Made by a program: the position numbers and the translations under genes | Assembly (NCBI GenBank): GCA_027365715.1 | Contig: DAHXLZ010000097.1 | Location: forward strand, 1-11,876 | Direction: 5' to 3' | DNA length: 11,876 nucleotides | DNA from: Methanomassiliicoccales archaeon | GTDB lineage: Archaea; Thermoplasmatota; Thermoplasmata; Sysuiplasmatales; Sysuiplasmataceae | The notes under the pieces: generated by a model | Databases searched by the model: none | What the model was told of the DNA's origin: nothing | The model's input: only the letters and a program-made list of their open reading frames with translations | Shown here: positions 5,564 to 11,876 of the stretch, piece by piece | Position numbering within the stretch: the stretch's first letter is position 1 | Layout of the letters: each line of letters begins with the position of its first letter

Positions 5564-6112
5564 ATGCCACGACGCACTACTGCTTCCGGCGCTTTGTCTC
5601 TGACTCCATTGCAGGCACGGCGACTCTTTGCATACAATAAGCGTCTTTTTGAACGGTATGTCCGGCGCATTCGCCGGCTTCCGTGGAACGATGCAAGCCG
5701 ACACAGGGAAATAGGGCATCAATCGCTGTTTGGAACACTTGTCCATATTCTCAATGTCCATGAGGTCTGGATAGGCTACATTCTGCAGGGTCGAACTTCA
5801 GATCCGGAACTCGAAGAACTCTTCCGTGACCCCGTCAGGAAGCCGGAAGACTGGCACGGATTCAACAGATACAACCGTCGTGTCTGGTTACTCATAGATG
5901 AATATATAGACGGACTGACCCCGCGTGAGCTGTCCCGTCCTGTTCACGCTTTCTGGATGCCGGGAAAATATGTCGTATCTGATGGACTGATGCAGACGAC
6001 GTTTGAAGAAGCGCACCACATCGGGGAGATTATCGGCAGCCTCTGGCAGCAGGATATCGAACCACCGTACATGACATGGATCGAGATTGGACAGAAGATT
6101 TCGGGGAAGTAA
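5564..6112 (+). CDS. DinB-like four-helix-bundle protein (putative metal-dependent)
   Basis: This 182-residue protein resembles the DinB/YfiT-like superfamily, whose members form four-helix bundles with a three-histidine metal site and include bacillithiol- or mycothiol-dependent transferases and damage-inducible proteins. Supporting features are helix 1 (LFAYNKRLFERYVRRI, 21-36), helix 2 with H61 and H66 in TLVHILNVHEVWIGYIL (58-74), a middle helix around 100-117, and the closing helix EEAHHIGEIIGSLWQQ (148-163) followed by IEPPYMTW, all typical of the group. H61 or H66 together with H151 and H152 could bind a metal. No substrate can be named. Of its 20 arginine codons 17 are CGN, while etfA has roughly four CGN out of about 20, so the gene may be a recent acquisition. 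It has its own promoter between etfA and the acyl-CoA dehydrogenase. Confidence 0.7.
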   Translation: MPRRTTASGALSLTPLQARRLFAYNKRLFERYVRRIRRLPWNDASRHREIGHQSLFGTLVHILNVHEVWIGYILQGRTSDPELEELFRDPVRKPEDWHGFNRYNRRVWLLIDEYIDGLTPRELSRPVHAFWMPGKYVVSDGLMQTTFEEAHHIGEIIGSLWQQDIEPPYMTWIEIGQKISGK

Positions 6113-6299
6113 GTCTCTGAGCGTGAAATGGCGACTCCATCAAACACAATCACAGTTACCTGACAGTGAATCAGCATCGTGCGAACTCATATGCCTTCCA
6201 GGTAAAGAGACAGTGGTGCAGCTGGCAATTTTGAAACAGGACAGTTGACTTTCGTCACCGGCCCAGACTTCTCATTGCAAGGCGGTCTTCCGGGAAAGG

Positions 6300-6307
6300 A
6301 TTATAAT
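6300..6307 (+). promoter_or_regulatory. TATA box of the acyl-CoA dehydrogenase gene
   Basis: ATTATAAT, preceded by GGAAAGG, is the clearest TATA element in the 227-nt gap after the DinB-like gene. It predicts a start near 6329, about 11 nt before ATG 6340 and 30 nt before ATG 6359. That spacing suits the upstream ATG, which carries the canonical N-terminus. The rest of the gap shows nothing recognisable. Confidence 0.55.
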
Positions 6308-6339
6308 CGACAGTCTGTTTGCTGATTCGGTAGATTCGA

Positions 6340-6405
6340 ATGGACTTTTCACTTTCTGATGAAGAACAGCTATTTCAGAAGACAGTTCACGAATTTTCTG
6401 AGTGA
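6340..6405 (+). other. Out-of-frame canonical N-terminus of the acyl-CoA dehydrogenase
   Basis: ATG 6340 opens a 21-codon frame that starts MDFSLSDEEQLFQKTVHEF and ends at TGA 6403-6405. This is the standard N-terminal helix of acyl-CoA dehydrogenases. The rest of the enzyme lies in the +1 frame, which overlaps from ATG 6359. Skipping one T of the TTTT at 6394-6397 gives HEF-LSDNLAPIA; skipping the T of TGAC at 6403 gives HEFSE-DNLAPIA. Both fit the family. The fragment could be read through by +1 recoding, be the mark of a recent indel, or reflect a sequence error. Confidence 0.75.
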
Positions 6406-7540
6406 CAATCTGGCACCAATCGCGCGCAACATAGACAACAATCACCAGATACCCGAGAACCTCCTGCACAGAATGGGTGAAATCGGGTTGCTCGGAGCTA
6501 CGATACCCGAGAAATACGGTGGTCAGGGCGGCTCCATCACGATGGCCACGCTGGGAGCAATGGAGATCGGTGCCGCTGACCCGAGCATGGCAACTGCAGT
6601 CTATTACCTCCTGGTAACCGGATGGAGCCACCTGGTTTCGAAACTGGGCACAGAAGAGCTCAAACAGTCACTGCTTCCAAAAGTTGCGGCGGGCAGGGAG
6701 TTTCTGGGCATAGCCACAACTGAACCAGGTGGCGGCTCGGATCTTGCAGCAATGAAGACGAACGCGAAGCGTGAAGGGAGGCAACTCATACTCAACGGCG
6801 AGAAGATTTACATAAGCGGAGTATCGGAGGCAAAACGCATGGGCGGCGGTCATCTGACGCTGATGAAGACCGATCCGTCACTCAAGCACAAAGGCCTCAC
6901 CTTTGCCTATGTGCCAATCAACTCGGAGGGAATAGAGACGACTGTGCTTGAAAACATGGGCAGGATGGGGATATCAACCGGCATTGTCTCATACAGGAAC
7001 GTGAACGTTGCTGCAGAGAACATAATCGGAGAGTACAACAAAGGCTTTTTCCATGCCATGAGCGGCTTCAACTATGCCCGGACCCTGGTTTCTGCTGCGT
7101 GCGTAGGCGCCGCACAATGGGCCCTTGAAGTGGGCGCAGATTACATAAAAAAGAGGAACGCGTTCGGTTCCCCGCTTGCAAGATATGAAGGTGTGTCGTT
7201 CGAATATGCCGATCTTGCCGTACAGGTCGAGATGGTAAGAAACCAGGTGCTGAAAGCAGCAACGCTGCTGGATGCATATGACAGTGGAAAGAGCGTGTCA
7301 ATGAAGGAAATCAACATCGCTGTTTCGGCATCAAAACTCACTGCACCGCCTCTTGCACTTGAGACAATCAAGAAGGTAATGATGTGGCACGGCGCCATGA
7401 GTTACACCAAGGATACATACCTGGAGATGGCAATGCGCGGCATACTCTCATATGTGGTCGGTGCGGAAGGAGCCCTGAATATAATGAGGCTGGTGATAGT
7501 CAGGGATTTGCTGGGACCGGAGTTTCTGCCGTACAGGTGA
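6359..7540 (+). CDS. Acyl-CoA dehydrogenase (N-terminus apparently frameshifted)
   Basis: This FAD enzyme oxidises acyl-CoA to enoyl-CoA and passes electrons to ETF, encoded upstream. Intact family blocks include NLAPIARNID and IPENLLHRMGEIGLLGATIPEKYGG (N-terminal helices), FLGIATTEPGGGSDLAAM (flavin/substrate loop), LNGEKIYISG and KGLTFAYVPINSEG (beta domain), RTLVSAACVGAAQWAL and KRNAFGSPLARYEGV (C-terminal helices), and the ending GAEGALNIMRLVIVRDLLG. The glutamate in AEGA (residue 370 from ATG 6359, 376 in the joined protein) aligns with the catalytic base of the usual YEGT motif, so it should be active, though the flanking residues are unusual. The first 15 residues of this frame (MKNSYFRRQF...) look unlike the family, because the canonical N-terminus is encoded in the other frame at 6340-6402. 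Joined by a +1 shift the product would have 399 residues. Chain-length specificity cannot be read. Confidence 0.9.
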   Translation: MKNSYFRRQFTNFLSDNLAPIARNIDNNHQIPENLLHRMGEIGLLGATIPEKYGGQGGSITMATLGAMEIGAADPSMATAVYYLLVTGWSHLVSKLGTEELKQSLLPKVAAGREFLGIATTEPGGGSDLAAMKTNAKREGRQLILNGEKIYISGVSEAKRMGGGHLTLMKTDPSLKHKGLTFAYVPINSEGIETTVLENMGRMGISTGIVSYRNVNVAAENIIGEYNKGFFHAMSGFNYARTLVSAACVGAAQWALEVGADYIKKRNAFGSPLARYEGVSFEYADLAVQVEMVRNQVLKAATLLDAYDSGKSVSMKEINIAVSASKLTAPPLALETIKKVMMWHGAMSYTKDTYLEMAMRGILSYVVGAEGALNIMRLVIVRDLLGPEFLPYR

Positions 7541-7577
7541 TACAATCAGCTCTGAATATGAGAGACTGCTGTCCGGT

Positions 7578-8771
7578 GTGAACAGCCAGGGTTGGCTTAA
7601 ACCGGATTATGGAGGCATGTGCCTTTCTTCCCTCCATAAATATGTTGATGAACTGTTCTCCGGCAGCAGGGAACGACTTCCGGCACAGCTTTCTGCCATT
7701 GAGAACGCCCTGAATGTGGTGCTTGTGATTGTGGATGGAATGGGCTACATGAACATGAAAGAGAAACTGGGGGAATTACCATTCTTCCAATCGCTAGACG
7801 ATGAAAACAGGATACTGCCAGCGACCTCCGTATTTCCGTCAACGACTGCAGCCTCCTCAGCAAGCATATACCTCGGTTCAGACCCGGTGTCACACGGCCT
7901 CCTGGAATGGTATCTGTTCCTGGATGAAGCCGGCATCATTGTGGAGACATTGCCATTCACTGCACACAATCCGGCAGAGAGAGAAGGATTCAAGAAACTG
8001 GGCCTTCCAATAGATGTTCTGTTTGAAGGCAGTGCAGTGACCGAATCGCTGGCACGGAAGGGAATCGATTGTCATGCGCTGTTGCCGGAAGCGGTAGCGG
8101 AGAGTGAATTTTCTAAACAGGCGATGAAAAAATCATCAAGAACAGGATACAGCAAGCTGGAAGATGTTCCTTCATTGCTCAGTGACATTCTGTCAGGGGA
8201 AAGGAGGACTTTTACCACGGTTTATTATCCCGGCGTTGATACTGCCGGCCACATCCATGGCCCAACCTCAGAGAAGTATCTGGAAGAAATGAGGAAAGTC
8301 GACAGATTCGCATCAGAAATTGCCAGAGTAAAGAGAAAAGATACCGTAATGCTCATTACCGCAGACCACGGTCAGATCGAGGTAGATCCGGGCAAGACTC
8401 TATATCTTGATGATTTTGATTGGTTTGACAAATTGCTTTCACCGAAGCCTGGAGGAGTCATTGCTCCCTATGGTTCGCCGAGAGACATCATTATCAGAAC
8501 ACCATATCCGGAGAAAATGCAAACCAAACTTGAGGAAGATATCGCAGAATATGGCGACGTGGTAAGCACACGACACCTCATAATGAACGAATACTTTGGC
8601 AAAGGAAACATGGCAGGATGCTTTACCTCACGGGCAGGAGATTTGTGGATTCTGCCGGGAAAAGGCAGGGCTGTGTGGTACAGGCACTATGAAGATGAAA
8701 AAGTCCTCTTCAAGGGGTTGCATGGCGGGCTGACACCTGAGGAGATACTGGTGCCAATATCAATCGTCTGA
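7578..8771 (+). CDS. Alkaline-phosphatase-superfamily phosphodiesterase/nucleotide pyrophosphatase
   Basis: The 397-residue protein belongs to the type I phosphodiesterase/nucleotide pyrophosphatase branch of the alkaline phosphatase superfamily, which hydrolyses phosphodiesters with two metal ions. The expected ligands are in order: D53 in VIVDGMG, the nucleophile T89 or T90 in FPSTTAASSASIYLG, D221 and H225 in YPGVDTAGHIHG, D263-H264 in TADHG, and H382 in GLHGGLTPEEILVP. No signal peptide or membrane segment is evident, so it is probably cytosolic. GTG 7578 is preferred because LKPDYGG before the internal ATG 7617 resembles the family N-terminus, and the GGAGG before 7617 is too close to serve it. 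It lies 37 nt behind the acyl-CoA dehydrogenase and is probably co-transcribed, but a shared pathway is not obvious. The substrate is unknown. Confidence 0.85.
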   Translation: MNSQGWLKPDYGGMCLSSLHKYVDELFSGSRERLPAQLSAIENALNVVLVIVDGMGYMNMKEKLGELPFFQSLDDENRILPATSVFPSTTAASSASIYLGSDPVSHGLLEWYLFLDEAGIIVETLPFTAHNPAEREGFKKLGLPIDVLFEGSAVTESLARKGIDCHALLPEAVAESEFSKQAMKKSSRTGYSKLEDVPSLLSDILSGERRTFTTVYYPGVDTAGHIHGPTSEKYLEEMRKVDRFASEIARVKRKDTVMLITADHGQIEVDPGKTLYLDDFDWFDKLLSPKPGGVIAPYGSPRDIIIRTPYPEKMQTKLEEDIAEYGDVVSTRHLIMNEYFGKGNMAGCFTSRAGDLWILPGKGRAVWYRHYEDEKVLFKGLHGGLTPEEILVPISIV

Positions 8772-8834
8772 TACCCCACAACAATCAACCCGCGGACTTT
8801 AGCGACATTTTCAGACAATTAAAGTGTGGCATTC

Positions 8835-8856
8835 TCTCCGGCCTGAAGACCGGGGA
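8835..8856. repeat. 7-bp stem-loop in the gap before the glmM-type gene
   Basis: TCTCCGG (8835-8841) can pair with CCGGGGA (8850-8856), with one G-U pair, around an eight-base loop. It lies 63 nt after the phosphodiesterase stop in a 200-nt gap. No T tract follows, so it is not a clear terminator; it may be an mRNA end-protecting structure or chance. Confidence 0.25.
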
Positions 8857-8937
8857 ATGAGCTCGCGATTCTTTCATATACAGAACATTGCGAAAACATG
8901 AAGCAGCAGGAAAATCAAATTGATGAGTCTGCATCGG

Positions 8938-8947
8938 TTAAATAATA
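8938..8947 (+). promoter_or_regulatory. TATA box of the glmM-type gene
   Basis: TTAAATAATA is centred about 29 nt upstream of ATG 8972, so the transcript would start within a few bases of the ATG. No Shine-Dalgarno is visible, in keeping with leaderless initiation. Confidence 0.55.
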
Positions 8948-8971
8948 GGTGTTACATGATTCTGTCCGGGC

Positions 8972-10330
8972 ATGACAGTCAGAATCAAGCTCTTTGGAAC
9001 AAACGGAGTTAGAGGCATTGTCAATGAATTCCTGAGTCCGGATTTTGTCATGAAAATGGGAAAGTCCATCGGTTCAGCGATGAATGGAAACATTGCCATT
9101 GCCACCGACACCCGTACTTCCAACTTAATGCTGAAGAATGCACTGGTTTCTGGAATACTTTCCACTGGCAGTTCTGTAACAGACACCGGCATTGTTCCGA
9201 CGCCGGCTCTGCAATACCATGTGAAAACAGGCAAATATGCTGGCGGGGTGGTTATCACAGCATCGCACAACCCTCCCCAATTCAACGGCGTCAAGGCAAT
9301 AGCCGCCGACGGAACAGAATCAGGCAAAGACGAGGAGAACAGTATTGAGGATGCATACTACTCTGAAAAATTCAGTAAGGCGGCGTGGAACGGAGTCGGG
9401 TCATATACTGAATATGATTCCTGCTCATCAGATTATATCCGCGCAATCGCTTCAAAGGTCGACCGTGATTCAATACGCAAGAGGAAATTCAACGTTGTGC
9501 TGGACTGCTCCAACGGTGCTTCGTGTTATACTGCACCATATCTCATGGAGATGCTGGGTGTCAGGGCGGTGACACTCAATGCCTCGCCACAGGGAGGATT
9601 TCCCGGACATGAAAGTGAGCCGACAGCTGAAAACCTGAAAGACCTCGTCAGAATGGTGAAAACAGCTGGTGCAGACATGGGCATAGCGCACGACGGCGAT
9701 GCAGACAGGACGGTATTTGTCGACGAGAATGGCAGATACATACCTGGAGAGCTGAGCCTCGCTCTCACTGCAAGGGAGATAGTCAGGAAGAGAGAGGGTG
9801 GAATCATCGTCGTTCCTGTCAGTACACCCAGTGTGGTGGAGGAAGCTGCAAAAGGGTTTGGCGGCAAAACAATCTACACCAGAGTAGGCTCACCTGTTGT
9901 TGCGAGGAAGATGATGGAAACTGCTGCAGTCATAGGCGGAGAAGAGAACGGCGGCATAATCAACCCTGAAATGCAGTACTGCAGGGACGGCGGAATGACG
10001 GCGGCAAAGATGCTTGAAATTGTTGCCGGCTCGGGAAAGCTTTCAGAGCTCATAGACTCATTGCCGAAGTTTTATACCGTCAAACTGAAGGTTGAAATTC
10101 ACGGAAAACAGCTGGATGCAGTGATGGCCGGTGTGAAGAAGAATGTTTCATCTGAAAAGATGGACGAGACCGATGGTCTCAAGATATTCCTCAAGGATGG
10201 TTGGGTTCTTGTAAGGGCTTCAGGCACCGAGCCGCTGATAAGAATCTTTGCAGAGTCCAGGGATGAGAAGAGTGCGAAAAACCATGCGGGTGAATACAGG
10301 AAACTGGTTGAGGAAATAGCAGAGCAGTAG
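8972..10330 (+). CDS. glmM: Phosphoglucosamine mutase / phosphomannomutase (archaeal GlmM type)
   Basis: This alpha-D-phosphohexomutase of 452 residues interconverts hexose (or hexosamine) 6-phosphate and 1-phosphate, feeding UDP-GlcNAc or GDP-mannose synthesis. All four family loops are present: the phosphoserine loop TASHNPPQFNGVK with S98, the Mg-binding DGDADR at 241-246, the sugar-specificity loop GEENGG at 323-328, and the phosphate-binding RASGTEPLIRIFAES at 415-429. The N-terminus LFGTNGVRGIVNEFLSP is typical of archaeal GlmM/ManB proteins. Family sequence does not separate glucosamine, mannose and glucose substrates reliably, so the symbol is tentative. It stands as a single gene converging on the exchanger gene with only 18 nt between stops. 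With the epimerase at 2113 it contributes to sugar-nucleotide supply, although the two are not in one operon. Confidence 0.9.
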   Translation: MTVRIKLFGTNGVRGIVNEFLSPDFVMKMGKSIGSAMNGNIAIATDTRTSNLMLKNALVSGILSTGSSVTDTGIVPTPALQYHVKTGKYAGGVVITASHNPPQFNGVKAIAADGTESGKDEENSIEDAYYSEKFSKAAWNGVGSYTEYDSCSSDYIRAIASKVDRDSIRKRKFNVVLDCSNGASCYTAPYLMEMLGVRAVTLNASPQGGFPGHESEPTAENLKDLVRMVKTAGADMGIAHDGDADRTVFVDENGRYIPGELSLALTAREIVRKREGGIIVVPVSTPSVVEEAAKGFGGKTIYTRVGSPVVARKMMETAAVIGGEENGGIINPEMQYCRDGGMTAAKMLEIVAGSGKLSELIDSLPKFYTVKLKVEIHGKQLDAVMAGVKKNVSSEKMDETDGLKIFLKDGWVLVRASGTEPLIRIFAESRDEKSAKNHAGEYRKLVEEIAEQ

Positions 10331-10348
10331 CCAGTTCTGCAATCAGAG

Positions 10349-11335
10349 TCAGAGTATTGTTATGACACTCGCGATGTAAATTAAGAAGAATGGCAGACCG
10401 ATAGCCAGTGCGTAGTAAGGCATTTTTCCCTTTCTCGAGAAGAAGAAAAAAACCAGTGAAACCACAGTCGTCGCAACAACACTGAGGTACACCTGCGTGT
10501 CGAGCGTCCAGGGAATAAAGAACATAGCCAGTCCCGGATAGAAGGTAGCATAGAGAACCTTTTCACCGACTATTGAACCAATGGCGAGGCTGTTTCTGCC
10601 GCGGTATGCCCATATCATCGCAGACAGGGTTTCAGGTATCGCTGTAGCCACAGGTATAACGAGTATGGCAACAACCAGCGGGGAAACACGGTGAATTCCG
10701 GAAATCAGCGTGATGGCCTGAACCATCAGAGTCGCGCCGTAATAGAGCAGAATGGCAGAAGTAAGCAGCTGCAGGGCTGCCATGGACCAATGGTCGTGCA
10801 GGTGCATGAAATAAGGAGTTTCGGCAGGCTCCTCCATGGCCGAAGAGCGCCTGCCGGTCATTGTCCTGACATAGAACAGGTAGAAAAAGATGAAAACTGA
10901 ACCCATGAGATACTGCAGATAAAGAGAATGTATGATTCCGGGCAGCAGGGCGAATGGGAAGAGCAGAAGGACAAAGACGAAAGGTATGCTCAGGGACTTG
11001 TCCACTTCCAGGTTGCGTGTTTTCTTTCCTGTGAATTTGAATGCGGCAACAATCGATGCAAAAACAAGGAAATAAGAGAGCGAGGAGGTCATGAACGGTT
11101 CGCCGAAAATCATACCCAGACCGATCAGGTGTCCGGAAGTTCCACCATGAATAAACACGGCTATGATGAACAGCGCCAGCTCTGGTATCGATGTGAATAA
11201 AGGCGCGACAATGGCACCGGTGAATCCGTGTGACCAGTTGAGCCTGCTGCCTGCATACTCTATTGCGTTGACGAACATCAGCGACGAGAAAAAGACGGCA
11301 ACAAGACTGGCTGCCAGAAGGAGCAGAACATCCAT
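10349..11335 (-). CDS. CaCA-superfamily (Na+/Ca2+ exchanger-like) membrane protein
   Basis: The 328-residue integral membrane protein has roughly ten hydrophobic segments in two inverted halves joined by a charged loop (about 158-182, TGRRSSAMEEPAE...HLHDH). Each half holds an alpha repeat: GAIVAPLFTSIPELALFIIAV at 40-60 with E52, and PLVVAILVIPVATAIPETLSAM at 219-240 with E235. These match the G-TSLPE signature of cation/Ca2+ exchangers, whose glutamates bind the transported ion. The partner motif GNxxGSNxxN is altered in both halves, to LGMIFGEP (73-80) and IGSIVGEK (252-259), which may change ion selectivity. It probably moves Ca2+ or another cation across the cytoplasmic membrane against H+ or Na+. 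It is likely transcribed from its own leaderless promoter rather than from the upstream gene. The family call is firm, the substrate is not. Confidence 0.82.
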   Translation of the reverse strand: MDVLLLLAASLVAVFFSSLMFVNAIEYAGSRLNWSHGFTGAIVAPLFTSIPELALFIIAVFIHGGTSGHLIGLGMIFGEPFMTSSLSYFLVFASIVAAFKFTGKKTRNLEVDKSLSIPFVFVLLLFPFALLPGIIHSLYLQYLMGSVFIFFYLFYVRTMTGRRSSAMEEPAETPYFMHLHDHWSMAALQLLTSAILLYYGATLMVQAITLISGIHRVSPLVVAILVIPVATAIPETLSAMIWAYRGRNSLAIGSIVGEKVLYATFYPGLAMFFIPWTLDTQVYLSVVATTVVSLVFFFFSRKGKMPYYALAIGLPFFLIYIASVITIL

Positions 11336-11356
11336 GCTGCTTCAAGACAGACAGGC

Positions 11357-11368
11357 TTTAAATTTATT
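11357..11368 (-). promoter_or_regulatory. TATA box of the exchanger gene
   Basis: TTTAAATTTATT on the plus strand reads AATAAATTTAAA on the minus strand, centred about 26 nt upstream of ATG 11335. That is the exact archaeal TATA-to-start distance, so a leaderless mRNA beginning at the ATG is expected. It lies in the 41-nt gap behind the upstream surface-protein gene. Confidence 0.65.
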
Positions 11369-11376
11369 GTCCGGAC

Positions 11377-11876
11377 TCATATCGCGGCCATATCAGGCAT
11401 GATGACGCTGCTGTAGCTGCTTGAAACCGGTGCACCAGGAACAAGCGGCACATAATCACCACCATTCTGTATCCAGCCATTGTCGTTGAACGGCAGCATC
11501 AGTGAACCACGCGGATTGTAGTTCCACCAGTAGTTGCCGCCAATGTAGCCTCCTCCAATGATGCTTGTTGCATTGAGCGTTATGCCGTTGAAGACAACAG
11601 GAGTCGCTTCTGTAATCTTTGCAAAGGAAACGTTCCATCTGTCGACGTAACTGGCACCGCCGAATGTGTAGATGTTGAAAGCGGGGCTCATAGCGGGCAG
11701 TTCGACAGCAAATGCATTGTTGTAAATCGTGTCATCGGATGAGAATACACTTAGTCCCGTCGGCACGGATGACGGATAGACAGGAGCCAGTTCGAACTTG
11801 AAGTATCTTGTGGATGATGCCGGACTTCTTCCCGCGATCTGATTCTCCGCAAAGACGTTGCCCCAGACCAGCACGT
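11377..11876 (-). CDS. C-terminal part of a secreted beta-structure (thermopsin/NosD-like) surface protein, truncated by window edge
   Basis: The open frame runs off the right edge, so only the last 166 or so residues are seen and the start is outside; the GTG at 11874 is merely an internal valine. The segment is rich in Asn, Ser, Gly, Tyr and aromatic residues, almost free of Lys and Cys, and composed of short hydrophobic strands: NNAFAVELPAM, FNIYTFGG, DRWNVSFAKI, GGYIGGNYWWNY, NDNGWIQNGGDYVPLVP. The GGNYWWNY...NGGDYVPL pattern recalls right-handed beta-helix (NosD-type) and thermopsin-related extracellular proteins common in Thermoplasmata. The C-terminus (VPGAPVSSSYSSVIMPDMAAI) has no transmembrane anchor. 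Its job, whether protease, adhesin or surface-layer associate, cannot be told from this part. Confidence 0.6.
   Translation of the reverse strand, partial: VLVWGNVFAENQIAGRSPASSTRYFKFELAPVYPSSVPTGLSVFSSDDTIYNNAFAVELPAMSPAFNIYTFGGASYVDRWNVSFAKITEATPVVFNGITLNATSIIGGGYIGGNYWWNYNPRGSLMLPFNDNGWIQNGGDYVPLVPGAPVSSSYSSVIMPDMAAI

Noticed and set aside
6324..6338. Direct repeat GATTCG-GTA-GATTCG before the acyl-CoA dehydrogenase
   Set aside because: Two 6-mers nine bases apart are easily chance, and they lie downstream of the predicted promoter without symmetry or further copies.
10632..11345. Long minus-strand open frame (237 codons) overlapping the exchanger gene
   Set aside because: It is an out-of-frame shadow of the exchanger, with Cys/His/Arg-rich composition and no membrane segments or family motifs.

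Overview
The window looks archaeal and most likely comes from a member of the Thermoplasmata. The evidence is: archaeal TATA boxes upstream of nearly every transcription unit, some close enough to imply leaderless mRNAs; Shine-Dalgarno sequences of the GGTGAT type paired with TTG and GTG starts; TrmB-type and Lrp-type regulators; an archaeal phosphoglucosamine/phosphomannomutase; and a secreted beta-structure protein of the kind seen in thermopsin/NosD-like surface proteins of that class. AGA/AGG dominate arginine codons in most genes. The exact lineage cannot be fixed from the sequence alone.

Layout. Positions 1-726 (minus strand) hold an Lrp/AsnC regulator, then gatC, then the first codons of what is probably gatA, read leftward as an operon. 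A tRNA-Asn(GUU) gene lies divergently at 846-917. A TrmB-like regulator (1155-1988) and an extended-SDR sugar-nucleotide epimerase (2113-2994) follow on the plus strand and converge on a small NifX/NifB-type protein (3094-3504, minus). From 3689 to 8771 the plus strand carries a block of related function: etfB-etfA (electron-transfer flavoprotein, translationally coupled), a DinB-like four-helix protein, an acyl-CoA dehydrogenase and an alkaline-phosphatase-superfamily phosphodiesterase. A glmM-type mutase (8972-10330) converges with a CaCA-family cation exchanger (10349-11335, minus). Upstream of the exchanger, on the same strand, is the C-terminus of a secreted protein that runs off the right edge.

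How the genes fit together. The ETF dimer is the natural electron acceptor for the acyl-CoA dehydrogenase, so 3689-7540 reads as a fatty-acyl or branched-acyl-CoA oxidation module. GatC/GatA with tRNA-Asn beside them suggests tRNA-dependent asparagine formation. The epimerase and GlmM both serve sugar-nucleotide and glycoconjugate supply.

The observation most worth checking is in the acyl-CoA dehydrogenase. Its canonical N-terminus is present (from ATG 6340) but in a different frame from the rest of the gene; a +1 shift near a TTTT run at 6394-6397, just before a TGA, would join them. Next is gatC, whose family-typical N-terminus and a well-placed GGTGAT point to an ACG start codon. The DinB-like gene also differs sharply from its neighbours in arginine codon use, and the exchanger has lost the usual GSN motif in both of its repeats.
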